Position numbers and translations under genes: made by a program. This document shows, one piece after another, positions 1 to 12,815 of a stretch of 64,000 bases of DNA. This DNA comes from Haliotis asinina (Eukaryota; Mollusca; Gastropoda; Lepetellida; Haliotidae), in contig NW_027133902.1 of assembly GCF_037392515.1 (NCBI RefSeq), positions 126,501 through 190,500 on the forward strand. Reading direction: 5' to 3'. How positions within the stretch are numbered: the first letter of the stretch is position 1; the number at the start of each line of letters is the position of its first letter. The notes under the pieces are model-generated. The model had not been told where the DNA came from, did not search any database, and worked only from the letters and a program-made list of their open reading frames with translations.

Positions 1-578
1 ATTCACTACATTTGATTTAGCCAAAGAATGTCTAATGTTATTGGCATTTTACAAACCGACTGTGAAACAAACAACCTTGACACGTCTCAGCATTGAACAC
101 CCTCCTCCTCTTTCTTCTGTTTTCTTTTCCCGACAGGTTATGACCATACATGCGGTGATATATTCGGTTATTCATAGTTGTTATTTCGAGCAGCTAAAAT
201 AAGGGAACACCTTACTGTCTTCAAACAAACATACATGTACTTTTCGACGTTGAAACCTCAACTCCACACATGTATGTGCCAAGACGTACAACACAATGAG
301 ATAAAACATGCGAACATCAGGATAAGTAATTCCTTTTTGATTCCAAATGTCAAGGTTGTTTGAAATAGTTACACCAAATTCAAATCACAAATGATAATAC
401 GTTTTAAAACAGATTTCAAGTTGTTACATCTTTGGTTAAATTTCCTAATGTTTGCAAGACTTGACCACAACCATCAAATTATAAGAATAAATGTAATGTG
501 AAAACGAATAATTATTTCAATTTGTCAGTTACTTTTTAACCATAATTTACTGTATATATACAGACGCTTTGAAACAAT
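1..578. other. AT-rich non-coding stretch
   Basis: I see no convincing exon, RNA gene or transposon here. Short open frames exist on both strands, but none has coding-like composition or splice context. Confidence 0.5.
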
Positions 579-736
579 GAAGGTATTCCCTCTGGTGATG
601 TAATAAAGGTATTTCCCCTGGTGATGTGTTGAAGGTATTTCCCCTGGTGATGTGTTGAAGGTATTTCCCTGGTGATGTGTTGAAGGTATTTCCCTTAGTG
701 ATGTGTTGAAGGTATTTCCCTGGTGATGTGTTGGTT
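579..736. repeat. 26-bp minisatellite, about 6 copies
   Basis: Tandem units of 25-26 bp built on GGTATTTCCCCTGGTGATGT. They differ by single bases and one-base indels. The open frame across them on the minus strand is a by-product of the repetition. Confidence 0.9.
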
Positions 737-1487
737 GTTACTTGAGTTATATGCCTGTTAAAGCCGTCGCTAGTGTAGATGAACGAACCCTGATGGATGT
801 TATCATACACAGATTACTGTATCTGTAGCTGAAACACACAGGTCGGTCCTGTCTTCCTTGATGCTAGAGGTGCTACGTATAGGTTTGTAGATATGTAAAT
901 TGTAATGAAACCCCAGGAACCTCATTCGAATCTTCAAGATTAAAGAATTTTCGAAAAAATGCATCTTAGGCCAGCTTCTTTTACAACCTTTTAAATCCTT
1001 CAACTAAAAAAACTCCAACAGCAAAGTACTGTTTTATTCAGCCGACCAGTAAACTGGTTACCTATGTTATTTAACCCAAACCCATGCAAAACACTCAAGT
1101 TACTTGAAACGAAACGAATCTGTCGCGATTCGTCCAAATTAGGTGATTCCTTAACTCTTCTGTACACCCACACTTTCAGTCAAGGGGCCCCTTAAAACAT
1201 AACCTGAATACTGGGTGTTCCTGACGCACAGGTTCCAGAGTGTGCAGATTTCAGTGTATATGCAAAACAAGATGGCTGGGCATAGTGCAATATCCATGTA
1301 TGAGATATTATTTGAAAACGTTGATTTGTATGTTGTAATCCGTGTAGCTGAGTATATGAAATAAAAAACACATATATTATACATTCGTTTTATCAAATAT
1401 TCGTGATTATTTATTGCAGGCAGCGAATACCATGGTGTCTGGGAATGTACCATATGTACTTATATCCCGTGTGTGACAAAGTATACA
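737..1487. other. Non-coding stretch, nothing recognised
   Basis: No gene, RNA or mobile element could be supported here on either strand. Confidence 0.45.
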
Positions 1488-1697
1488 GGGGTCATGTGTG
1501 ACAACTTATAAAGGTCCTGTGGGTAATAACGTATACAGAGGTCATGTGTGACAACTTATAAAAGTCCTGTGGGTAATAACGTATACAGAGGTCATGTGTG
1601 ACAACTTATAAAGGTCCTGTGGGTAATAACGTATACAGAGGTCATGTGTGACAACTTATAAAAGTCCTGTGGGTAATAACGTATACAGAGGTCATGT
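1488..1697. repeat. 50-bp minisatellite, about 4 copies
   Basis: Near-identical 50-bp units contain GTGTGACAACTTATAAA and GGGTAATAACGTATACAGAG. A 5' variant at about 1468 and a 3' variant at about 1710 are diverged edge copies. Confidence 0.9.
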
Positions 1698-1737
1698 TGG
1701 TGAAAGTGTACGCAGAGGCCATGTGTGACATTTGTAG

Positions 1738-1897
1738 TGAGTGAATGAGTTTAATTTTAAGCCGCACTCAGTAATATTCCAGCTATATGGCGGCTGTGAT
1801 ATTTGTACAGGTCGTGTGTGTTTGTGTGTCTGCGTGCGTGCGTGCGTGCGTGTGTATTTGTATGTGCGTGAGAGAGAGAGGGAGAGAGAGAGAGTGT
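1738..1897 (+). repeat. Fragment of the abalone-type SINE followed by a GT/GCGT/GA microsatellite
   Basis: Positions 1738-1800 match the head of the interspersed repeat seen more fully at 37.8, 41.2, 50.6 and 55.6 kb (GAGTGAATGAGTTTAATTTT, then the ATATGGCGGC box). It runs straight into a (GT)n, (GCGT)n and (GA)n tract ending near 1897. Confidence 0.7.
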
Positions 1898-2837
1898 GAA
1901 GGTAATTTAGAACAATGCAAACACCAATGGTCAAAACAAACATACCCTCCATCGCAACCCGAATGTTCCGTGATGGTTATTTCATTTCTACTGATATCAA
2001 TCTATACGCATGAATATATAACATAATATGAAGAAAATGATGAATTTGAACTCTGTAAGAATCAAGCGGAACAATTGTAATACATTTTGAAATATATTGT
2101 ATATAGATTATATTGGTTGTGATGAAGTCAAAAGATCTTTCACACATTAAGCTGTTTGTAAAACATCCACATTTCAACGACTTGTTGGACTATGTAAATT
2201 GGAAAGGTGTATATCTGAAAAGAACAATAATTATGTACGTATTGGTAGAATTGTTGAATAAGGTCTTTTGTCATTTGAAAATTTGCACAATGAACTAAAC
2301 GAATTCAATCGACCTAGGGTCATATCTGTGATGGCCAGACATTGTGTATGTGTGATATATTTCAATGTGTTAGTGATAGACAGACATTGTATATGTGTGA
2401 TATATTTCAGTACATCAGTGATGAACAGAAATTCTGTATGTGTGTATTTCGACATATCGTGATAGGCAAGCCAAGCATATTTTAACATTTCAATGTTATA
2501 TTGTGCGCTTCATATTCCAGCAGCATAACCTCATAGCAATCGATAGCAGTGTAGGATCCCAGCTAGTGCTATTCAGCTGACACACGTTATCGGAAGATTT
2601 GTCAGAGCATATCTATATAGTCTGACTCAGTACCCACAGCTGTTGACTGTGACACCTTGCTGATCAATACCCGCAGCATGCATACAGACATAAATCATTC
2701 TCATTTAGCTTTGTAACATAAACAGTCAGAGAAATTCAAGGTGTATCATAGCGACATGGAAATAATCATTTCATGTAAATTGTGGACACACATCTGGACA
2801 TTGGAAAGACTGCATTCTAACAGTGAAGACGCATTGG
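1898..2837. repeat. Non-coding stretch with one diverged ~50-bp repeat
   Basis: Positions 2337-2463 hold about three diverged copies of a unit containing CATTGTATATGTGTGATATAT. The remainder holds no gene or element I can recognise. Confidence 0.5.
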
Positions 2838-2925
2838 TGAGCGAGCTGGCTAAGGTGTCGGACTAGTGATCCAGCCAGACTGAGGTGATGGGGTGTAAAA
2901 ACCCTTAGAGTCACCTTTGTGTGCA
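2838..2925 (+). mobile_element. tRNA-derived SINE head, degenerate
   Basis: GCGAGCTGGCTAAGGTG resembles a tRNA 5' half with a polymerase III A box. A weak B-box-like stretch follows about 45 bp later. The B box is poor, so this would be an old relic. No flanking duplication was found. Confidence 0.35.
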
Positions 2926-3220
2926 GACTCTTTAAAATTTCCATGTTGTCACAATCCCTAGTGTACAGTACTGGACCCTGTGCCATTAACAGAATATCCA
3001 CGAAACCGTTGGTAAATCACCAGATGGTGGCCACATGAATACATGCATAGCAAACCTGGGGTACACCTTACCTCACTAACCCACCCCCACCCCCGCACAC
3101 ACAGCCCTTCCACAACTCTTAAATATACGTAATTAAAGAAAGCAGACCACCCTCCCCACCCTTGTACATGTGTGTAACATTGATACCCCCTACCTCGTCC
3201 CCAGAATACAATGGGTGGGG

Positions 3221-3225
3221 ACACA

Positions 3226-3300
<75 letters not shown>

Positions 3301-3388
3301 TCACACACACTCACACACACACGCGCGCGCGCGCGCACGCACACACACACACACACACCACCACCACCACCACCACCACCACACACCC
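3221..3388. repeat. Compound microsatellite (CA)n-(CG)n-(CA)n-(CAC)n
   Basis: A long (CA)n run with CTCA interruptions leads into about seven CG dinucleotides, then (CA)n, then about nine CAC triplets. The His/Thr/Pro or Trp/Cys/Val frames across it are simple-repeat artefacts. Confidence 0.98.
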
Positions 3389-4431
3389 ACAATCATGATC
3401 GTCCCTTTGCCAAAAATTAAGAACGGGCATACAGTACTGACAATTTGTATTGACAAGTACTGTGACCATGTGCCCCAGTCCATCCAATTGTTTTTGGGCA
3501 CATCGTTAGGATGTAAAAGCCACATTAACTCGATGTGTCTAGTGGCTGCTAGAGCTGTATGATCACCAGGTGTTTAGATTGATAACAGGATGAACCGTTG
3601 AAATTAGCAACCCATGATCTAGGGGAAACAACAAAGCTCCTACTGAGCAGCTGGACTGAGCTATATATCGGCGCTATAAAAATATCACACAACACACACA
3701 CACACAAAGAAATAATTAATTAATCACCCCCTGTGTTACTGTAATGACAGGCTTTCGACAGGACATAAACGTCTCGCAGTGACCACGATGGATCCTGATG
3801 ATGCTTTGACTCCCAGAAAAAGACAAAATGATTGAAATCCATGTGGCGTTAATGATGATAATTGCTCATTTCACAGAAAACCATATCTGTACAAGTCTGG
3901 CCCTAGAACGTTCAGTTTTGAGCTTATCGTTCAATGTCAACATTCAAAATGTCACTTTGCTTGTTTTACACAATTCGAGGTCAATACCGCGTGTAACCTC
4001 GACTGAATGACAGCCCGCACTCTCCTCTTCATACCCTGTCAGGCTCCTGATCCTGTGAATGGGCAGTCTATATCATTCCTCATGCAAAGCTGGGCCAGGT
4101 TCTATACAAGAGGATCACTTTGCTGTACACGATGACCAGTCGTGTCTCATATATACTCCAAAGGAAGAAGATCGGGGCTCATTCAAACGTGAGGTATGTC
4201 AGAGGGTGCTAAGTTCTTTGTATATACGACGATAGTATAAACACGTTTTACGGGGGGAGGGGGGGGGAGGGGGTAAACGTAGTGAGCATAACTATACTCT
4301 CGATGTCCAATGTTTGTAAAGTTTCCATTGTATTTTGAACGGATCATTAACAAAGCCAGATTTAAAGTTTCACGTATGTGGGTGCCGTGGTTCACGAGAT
4401 ATGAGTCATCACAACACATTGGGGTATAATG
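3389..4431. other. Non-coding stretch with a G-rich block
   Basis: No gene recognised. Positions 4251-4274 contain three long G runs separated by single A residues, which could form a G-quadruplex on the + strand. Confidence 0.5.
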
Positions 4432-5807
4432 CACTCTTTACAAAAAGAAACGCAAAACCCAAATATCAATGAAACTTTGGTGTCATTCAAGGACTTGTAG
4501 ATCATCGGAAAACAAAGATACGAGAATGAAATTTTGTGGAGCAATACATTGCTATCTTGTCTTGTCCTACTGTCCACCAGGTGGTGTTGAAGTCAGTACT
4601 TCGTATGACCACCTCCAGCTGCCACCACTGCCCGACACCTCCTGGATACAGGTCGAATCAGTCGTTGGATGTTTTGTTGTAGAATCCTTCTCCATTCCTC
4701 CTGCAGATGTGGAACAACTGTTGGAGATTCTGTGGTGGATTACGACGTCGACGTACCCGTCTGTCGATCTGATCCTAAAGGTGTGTAGATCCGGGGATCT
4801 GGAGGGCCAGGGGAGAGTATTTATGTTGTTATTGGACAGGTAATCCACGGTGACACATGCTGTGTGGGGCCTGGAGTTATCCTGTTGGAAGGGCTGTCGT
4901 TGACGGTCAACAATGTGAAGGACGTGAGAATCTGGTCGATGTATCGATTGGCCGTCAGATTGCCTTGGACAAGCACAAGTTCCCATCTTCGGGTGTATGA
5001 GATCTCTCCCCACACCATAACACTCTCTTCACCGGATTGGGCACCTGTCTGATACAGTTGGGAGCAAAACGTTCATGACGTCGTCTGCAGACACGGTCTC
5101 TATCATCACGTCGCCTGAAGAGATACAGGAATTCATCGCTAAACCATATGCGCCTCCAGTTTGCCAGGTTCCATGGCAGCACTGTGTTACACCATCCATA
5201 TTCCTACTTCTCGGAGACTGTTCCTGATTGTCTAATCGGACATTCTTCGGGCTCCAAACTTGTGTTGTGCTGTCACGTAGGTGGGTAACCCGGATGTACC
5301 GATCTTGGGCAGGTGTGGTGACTCTGGGTCTTCCTGATCTTGGACGGTCATTTGTCGAATTTGTTTGACGACATCGATCCCACAATCGAGTTATTGTGTT
5401 GGAATGAACGTTGAAGATCCTTGCCACCTAGCTCTTTGATTTGCCAGCTTGCAAACGTCCCGTTGCATCGATCGGCAGCGTTGAGACGTCCCATTTTCGG
5501 GTACAGTACTTGCAAAAACTTGTGGATGAAATTGTGAAATTCATTTGGGTCTTTTATAGTTACATGCTGTACTTATGCTTTGCACGTGAGAAACGAATAT
5601 TGTGCCTGATATTCGTGCTGCATGACATCCACGCACATCATGACAATCCTGATCGATAAAACCTTTCAAAATCATTTTTGTTGCGTTTGGTATGATCTTC
5701 TGAAACATTCCAGAAACAATGTCCAAAAAAATGTTTGAGTTTACATACGTACAAAGTTGTAAGTATAATTTTTAAATTTCACTTTGAGTTTCTTTCTTTG
5801 AAGAGTG
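4432..5807 (-). mobile_element. Tc1/mariner-family DNA transposon, inactive copy
   Basis: A 1376-bp element with inverted ends: CACTCTTTACAAAAAGAAAC on the left, and the complement of CACTCTTCAAAGAAAGAAAC on the right. A TA dinucleotide follows the right end at 5808-5809. The matching left dinucleotide reads TG, probably a mutated TA target duplication. Size, ends and the enclosed transposase relic all fit Tc1. Confidence 0.88.
4593..5494 (-). pseudogene. Tc1-like DD34E transposase pseudogene
   Basis: The relic starts with MGRLNAADR at 5494 and ends GGGHTKY at 4593, both typical of mollusc Tc1 transposases as I remember them. In between, in several frames, come a helix-turn-helix remnant, the linker RPRSGRPRVTTPAQDRYIR, the first catalytic block IWFSDE, VQGNLTANRYID, and the second catalytic block FQQDNSRPHTA. 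The expected SPDLNPIE is replaced by SPDLHTFR, so the catalytic glutamate is lost. At least three frameshifts and a loss between the DNA-binding part and the DDE core make it non-functional. Confidence 0.9.
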
Positions 5808-5809
5808 TA

Positions 5810-6746
5810 TTTGTAAAATATTTGCAGAAAATGAAAACGATATGTCATTTCGTACAACTTGGATAATGGCAAAACCTCGGATTATATCATATACTCATAT
5901 ATGTTCAGAATGGTGTTGGATGAATTCGAACAAGGGTCTTTAGGGTCTGCCGCCACCGCCTCTGTGAGGCACAGAAACAGGGACTATCAGTTGGTCGGAA
6001 AGTGCTACTGCAGTTTAACAAATGCGAAAAAAAACCAACCAGATATCAGGGCTGGTGACTTTGAAATTTTACCAGTCCAAAATGGATTTAACCAGACCAG
6101 ATAATCCAAAGAAAATAACTCATTCAAGTTTTAGATACAATGAATAACTTACTTAACCTCATCGTTATGATACATCTCTATGCATCGACAAGACTCGCAT
6201 TTGATAATCGTAAACATTTCTGAATGATACCGGCATATACGTTAACTGTTTCACATTGTTTTGTACAGGTTAAATATCGATCTCAGAATGCCAAACCCTA
6301 GCTGTCATCATTCATATCGATCAAAGAGCTTTACCTTGTATATTTCACAAGGCCATCGAAAACTATATCCGCTAAACCTACCCTGACGCGGATGAGACGG
6401 GACATAATGGGTGATAGTTTCGTCATCAAATTTGATAAAATGAAGATGCTAGCTATATTCAATCAATGTGGTCGTTCATCCATGTTTTATGTGTACAATT
6501 TCGTGGCAATAGCGAGCTGACACGAAATATCAAAGCACATGTCGGTGATGAAAGTAGGTGTGCCATCGGTTACATATCGCCCATGTAACGACGATTTTCG
6601 TGTCTCGAAACTGCTTAAATAACGTTTTCCAGCACTGAAAGTAACGATGATCGTTGTTCTGGTGACGTACACTTTGCCATAGTATCGATGAAAATGCTAT
6701 GAAAAACTGCTAATTACCCGCCCTCGGATTTTTCTATAATAAATGT
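5810..6746. other. Non-coding stretch, nothing recognised
   Basis: AT-rich sequence with no supported gene or element on either strand. Confidence 0.45.
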
Positions 6747-6905
6747 ATGGCGCGTCTCCCTGCAGTGAAAGCCGCCATTCGGCAGTTGGTTGCCTGGGTC
6801 AGTGTCGGAGAGTTAGTGCAGGCGCAACAGACCCAGGAAACCAGGCTGATGTTGGTGGAGCTGTTTGTGTTCCTGGTCTACTCTTATCCAAAATATTTAG
6901 GATGA
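6747..6905 (+). other. Short open frame of 52 codons, unknown nature
   Basis: An ATG frame starting MARLPAVKAAIRQLVAW and ending YSYPKYLG is richer in GC than its flanks and reads like protein. It sits 44 bp upstream of a LINE RNase H relic, so it could be an older piece of the same kind of element. It may also be chance. I recognise no domain. Confidence 0.2.
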
Positions 6906-6948
6906 ATGATCGTCAACTATACTTCAAGCTTTAAAATGAGTACAAGAT

Positions 6949-7219
6949 AATGAACACGAAGCAATACATTTTACTGACTGGTTGTCAGCTGTACAAGCAA
7001 TTAAGCAGGTGTCCAAAGCTCACACAGTGAAATACAATATGGTGCTGTTTTGGATTCCATGTACATCAGCTGTAGCATTGAATTCCACCACATGTTGGTT
7101 TAACTACAAACGGAGAAGTTGATAAACTTGCTAAGATTATTTGTAACGATCAACAGCCAGGAATTGAATCTATTATGCCAATTCCAAGAGACTATTTGTT
7201 TTCATTTCATCTTCACTAA
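6949..7219 (+). pseudogene. LINE RNase H domain fragment
   Basis: One frame reads HFTDWLSAVQAIKQVSK, then VLFWIP; a second frame from 7109 reads NGEVDKLAKIICNDQQ and stops at 7217. This is the order of the RNase H domain found at the end of some non-LTR retrotransposon polyproteins: the TD-LSAI-AI helix, the WIPSH strand, and GNE-AD-LAK. At least one frameshift separates the two parts, and the WIPSH core is altered. No reverse transcriptase is attached. Family assignment beyond LINE is not possible by eye. Confidence 0.5.
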
Positions 7220-8394
7220 ATGTCAACCCTTCACTAACCCTGTCAAAATAAATACCCACCAAAATATGTTTTATTACATAACATAACACTTTAAGTAATC
7301 CAGCAATAATTACAAACGCACGTTTAGGCTGCGACAAATGTAACAAGAATTCAGTAGGCCGACAGTGGCTCTCTATAAGGAGATAATGAAAGTACCCCCG
7401 GCCCAGAGAGAATAAGAATGAACTGTATGTATAAAAGATAAAGATTAAAGAATAACAATAGATGATTCGATGGAATCAAAGTTGAAGAGGGAAAATCGTT
7501 TCTGTTAATATGACTATAGCAGTCTAAACAAACATGGAAGAGTTAATGTACATATACCCTAGACTATATATCTGGAAAATAATACATGATCATTACACAT
7601 GTATATGGTAAACAATATGATACAGCTGCCATAACACTCATGTAGTTACAGTACTTAGTCATGAAACCCTTGGTCATGTTAAGTCATAAACTGTCAAGGT
7701 TTGTATTCTTCTGTTATAGTGAATTTATAATTTTTTTTAAAAAAAACTGAATACGTTGGTAGGGGTGGGGTGGGGTAACTCTTGTCCTAACTCAAAATAC
7801 ATTTAATGACATAAAATGCGCATTTTTTTATCTTGGCTATTGTATATTGTAAATCTTCTTTCAAAATGGGCTTTTGTAAAGTGTCCTTTATAACACAATA
7901 TCCTCTCACACTAAGCTGGTCTACTACAAATAGACCGCATTGCTCACATCGTCGACAATACGTCACGATAAATCTCCACTATACCCTGGAAGCACCCACG
8001 GATCAGACCGATAATCTCATCATCTCCCTCGTCTGGAACTTTATCCAGTCAGGTGCCTACGCTGAGAAGTTGAACATACCAATCACAACTCAATTTCGCT
8101 TCTTATCTATCTGATTATCTACCCGATGAAACTTGGCAACACCAGTGATGCAGAGGTATTCTTAAAGGTGGAAAGAGTTCTTGCGTATTATTCACAGTTT
8201 CAGACCAATCAAGATGTCTGCCTATATGACTTCCCCCTCAAAATGAGAGTCACACTGAGAGCAAACTCTTGTGGCTCGAGTGTAACGGCGACTCAGCAGA
8301 CTGGATGCCGTGGGAAAGTTGAGCCAGCACAGGAAGGTAATAAAATTATTGGCCCGAGTCGTAGATGCATCCAGAGTTTAGTGAATATTTATCG
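7220..8394. other. Non-coding stretch, nothing recognised
   Basis: No gene supported. The open frames at 7833-8114 and 8126-8443 have no recognisable domain, and the second ends inside a dispersed repeat. Confidence 0.4.
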
Positions 8395-8465
8395 TCATGT
8401 TTTCCGTGCCACTGAGACAGTGGTTAGGCCGAACTTAGTTTAGCAGATATTTCACACTTTCACAT
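8395..8465 (+). repeat. Dispersed repeat fragment, second copy inverted at 55.8 kb
   Basis: GTGGTTAGGCCGAACTTAG followed by GATATTTCACACTTTC recurs in inverted orientation at 55795-55880. The shared 70-85 bp look like the end of one interspersed element of unknown type. Confidence 0.55.
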
Positions 8466-8704
8466 ATTAAGTACATCAATTGTAGATGTAAATCTGATAA
8501 AAGTTGTGTTTTTTTTCACTTAATACAGTCATTTAATGAATAATCAGTTGTTGTGTAAACGTGTCCTTCTAAACATGTCCAGGTCAGGGTTAGAACTTGG
8601 TTTTCCTTCACATCCAGGCTTCGTCAATTTTCTATGTTGTAGTTTTTGTATGTGTGTCTGTAGTTGTGTGTATTGTATTCACTGCCTGTATGGTACGTGT
8701 GTGT

Positions 8705-8798
8705 ACGCGGATGTGCCTACGTGTTTGTGCCTATATCTACGCGTGTTTGTGCCTATATCTACGCGTATTTGTGTCTATATCTACGCGTATTTGTGAGA
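8705..8798. repeat. 20-bp minisatellite, 4 copies
   Basis: The unit GTTTGTGCCTATATCTACGC is repeated with single-base changes. GT-rich flanks extend on both sides. Confidence 0.85.
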
Positions 8799-9224
8799 TA
8801 TCGTTGTACGGGCGCTGACTAGGTGTACTTGGCTTTACAGATACCCTGATATATATGAGATGTGATAAGTGTTTGGGGATGTGTTTGTGTGATGTGGGTG
8901 GGATGCTGCTTGTGACTGATCGGTGGGCCGGTGTGTGGTGGTGTACACGTGTGGTTTAATGAGTGAGTTGATTGGTAGTGAGGGGGGTGGGTGGTTGTTT
9001 GTGTTTGTAGCTGTTGACTGTCAGGGTGTAGGAGAGGGTCGGTTGGTATGCCGGGGTGTGGTAGAGTAATGGGTGTGCATACGTTTCTGTCGGTGGGTGT
9101 TGGGTGAGGTGCTCACGATCACTTCATGCAGACACGTGACAAAACTGATGTCACAGAAGTAAACGATTGAGGACACATGGAGGACTGGACTATAACCAAA
9201 TGCCGTTATCATTCCTTCATAGCA
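8799..9224. other. GT-rich non-coding stretch
   Basis: Strongly strand-biased G+T sequence up to about 9110. No gene seen. Confidence 0.4.
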
Positions 9225-12200
9225 GTGGATCATTAAGAAATGTCATTACTATCACTCTAGATCTGTGGTAGTGGATCATAAACAATGTCATCATCATCAC
9301 TTTATGGTAGTATATCATAAACAATGTCATCATCATCACTTTATGGTAGTATATCATAAACAATGTCATCATCATCACTTTATGGTAGTATATCATAAAC
9401 AATGTCATCATCATCACTTTATGGTAGTATATCATAAACAATGTCATCGTCATCACTGTATGGTAGTATATCATAAACAATGTGATTATCATCACTTCGT
9501 GGTAGTGCATAAAAACAAATGTCATTACCATTACTTTGTGGTAGTGGACCATAAACAGATGTCATTATCATCACCATATGGTACTGGATCAAAAAACAAT
9601 GTATTTACATCACTTTGTGGTGGTGGACCATAAACAGATGTCATTATCATCACCATATGGTACTGGATCAAAAAACAATGTATTTACATCACTTTGTGGT
9701 GGTGGACCATAAACAGATGTTATTATCATCACCATATGGTACTGGATCAAAAAACAATGTATTTACATCACTTTGTGGTGGTGGACCATAAACAGATGTC
9801 ATTATCATCACCATATGGTACTGGATCAAAAAACAATGTATTTACATCACTTTGTGGTGGTGGACCATAAACAGATGTCATTATCATCACCATATGGTAC
9901 TGGATCAAAAAACAATGTATTTACATCACTTTGTGGTGGTGGACCATAAACAGATGTCATTATCATCACCATATGGTACTGGATCAAAAAACAATGTATT
10001 TACATCACTTTGTGGTGGTGGACCATAAGCAAATGTCATTATCATCACCATATGGTACTGGATCAAAAAACAATGTATTTACATCACTTTGTGGTGGTGG
10101 ACCATAAGCAAATGTCATTATCGTCACCTCATTTTAATGGATCGTTAAACAATATGATTATCATTACTTTGTTGAGGGGGATCATGGACAAATGTCATTG
10201 TTATCGCCATATTTTAATGGATCAAAACCAATATGATGATCATTACGTTATGGTAGTACATCGCAACCAATGTCATTATCACTACTTATGGTACTGGATC
10301 ACAACCAGTGTCATTATCATTACTTAATGGTAGTGATTCATAACCAATGTCATTATCATTACTTAATGGTAGTGATTCATAACCAATGTCATTATCATTA
10401 CTTAATGGTAGTGATTCATAACCAATGTCATTATCATTACTTAATGGTAGTGATTCATAACCAATGTCATTATCATTACTTAATGGTAGTGATTCATAAC
10501 CAATGTCATTATCACTACTTAATGGTAGTGATTCATAACCAATGTCATTATCATTACTTAATGGTAGTGATTCATAACCAATGTCATTATCATTACTTAA
10601 TGGTAGTGATTCATAACCAATGTCATTATCACTACTTATGGTACTGGATCACAAACAATGTCATTATCATTACTTAATGGTAGTGATTCATACCCAATGT
10701 CATTATCACTACTTATGGTACTGGATCACAACCAGTGTCATTATCATTACTTAATGGTAGTGATTCATAACCAATGTCATTATCATTACTTAATGGTAGT
10801 GATTCATAACCAATGTCATTATCATTACTTAATGGTAGTGATTCATAACCAATGTCATTATCATTACTTAATGGTAGTGATTCATAACCAATGTCATTAT
10901 CATTACTTAATGGTAGTGATTCATAACCAATGTCATTATCATTACTTAATGGTAGTGATTCATAACCAATGTCATTATCATTACCTAATGGTAGTGATTC
11001 ATAACCAATGTCATTATCATTACTTAATGGTAGTGATTCATAACCAATGTCATTATCACTACTTATGGTAGTGGATCACAACCAATGTCATTATCATTAC
11101 TTGATGGTAGTGATTCATAACCAATGTCATTATCACTACTTATGGTACTGGATCACAAACAATGTCATTATCATTACTTAATGGTAGTGATTCATAACCA
11201 ATGTCATTATCACTACTTATGGTACTGGATCACAAACAATGTCATTATCATTACTTAATGGTAGTGATTCATAACAAATGTCATCATCACTACTTATGGT
11301 ACTGGATCACAACCAGTGTCATTATCATTACTTAATGGTAGTGATTCATAACCAATGTCATTATCACTACTTATGGTACTGGATCACAAACAATGTCATT
11401 ATCATTACTTAATGGTAGTGATTCATAACAAATGTCATCATCACTACTTATGGTACTGGATCACAACCAGTGTCATTATCATTACTTAATGGTAGTGATT
11501 CATAACCAGTGTCATCATCACTACTTATGTTACTGGCTCACAACCAGTGTCATTATCATTACTTAATGGTAGTGATTCAAAACAAATGTCATCATCACTA
11601 CTTATGGTACTGGATCACAACCAATGTCATTATCATTACTTAATGGTAGTGATTCATAACCAATGTCATCACTACTTATGGTACTGGATCACAAACAATG
11701 TCATTATCATTACTTAATGGTAGTGATTCATAACCAATGTCATCATCTCTACTTATGGTACTGGATCACAAACAATGTCATTATCATTACTTGATGGTAG
11801 TGATTCATAACCAATGTCATTATCACTACTTATGGTAGTGGATCACAACCAATGTCATTATCATTACTTAATGGTAGTGATTCATAACCAATGTCATTAT
11901 CACTACTTATGGTAGTGGATCACAACCAGTGTCATTATCATTACTTGATGGTAGTGATTCATAACCAATGTCATTATCACTACTTATGGTAGTGATTCAT
12001 AACCAATGTCATTATCATTACTTAATGGTAGTGATTCATAACCAATGTCATTATCACTACTTATGGTAGTGGATCACAACCAATGTCATTATCATTACTT
12101 AATGGTAGTGATTCATAACCAATGTCATTATCACTACTTATGGTAGTGGATCACAACCAATGTCATTATCATTACTTAATGGTAGTGATTCATAACCAAT

Positions 12201-12815
12201 GTCATTATCACTACTTATGATACTGGATCACAACCAATGTCATTATCATTACTTAATGGTAGTGATTCATAACCAATGTCATCATCACTACTTATGGTAC
12301 TGGATCACAAACAATGTCATTATCATTACTTAATGGTAGTGATTCATAACCAATGTCATTATCACTACTTATGGTACTGGATCACAAACAATGTCATTAT
12401 CATTACTTAATGGTAGTGATTCATAACCAATGTCATCATCACTACTTATGGTACTGGATCACAAACAATGTCATTATCATTACTTAATGGTAGTGATTCA
12501 TAACCAATGTCATCATCACTACTTATGGTACTGGATCACAAACAATGTCATTATCATTACTTAATGGTAGTGATTCATAACCAGTGTCATCATCACTACT
12601 TATGGTACTGGATCACAAACAATGTCATTATCATTACTTAATGGTAGTGATTCATAACCAATGTCATTATCACTACTTATGGTACTGGATCACAAACAAT
12701 GTCATTATCATTACTTAATGGTAGTGATTCATAACCAATGTCATTATCACTACTTATGGTACTGGATCACAAACAATGTCATTATCATTACTTTCTGGTA
12801 GTGGATCATTAACAA
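9225..12815. repeat. 3.6 kb array of 38-40-bp units (about 92 copies)
   Basis: Three zones share one ancestral unit. Zone 1 (about 9232-9500) is 39-bp monomers of GGTAGTATATCATAAACAAT. Zone 2 (about 9540-10110) is 79-bp dimers containing CATATGGTACTGGATCAAAA. Zone 3 (10260-12810) mixes 39-bp monomers (GGTAGTGATTCATAACCAAT) with 77-bp dimers carrying GGTACTGGATCACAA. Where 39-bp units run together the array is open for 13-codon repeats, which explains the long apparent frames. It is not a gene. Confidence 0.97.

Noticed and set aside
10270-11071. Long open frames reading repeats of MVVIHNQCHYHYL.
   Set aside because: They follow from a 39-bp unit (13 codons); frames close where 77-bp dimers begin. 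Not a gene.
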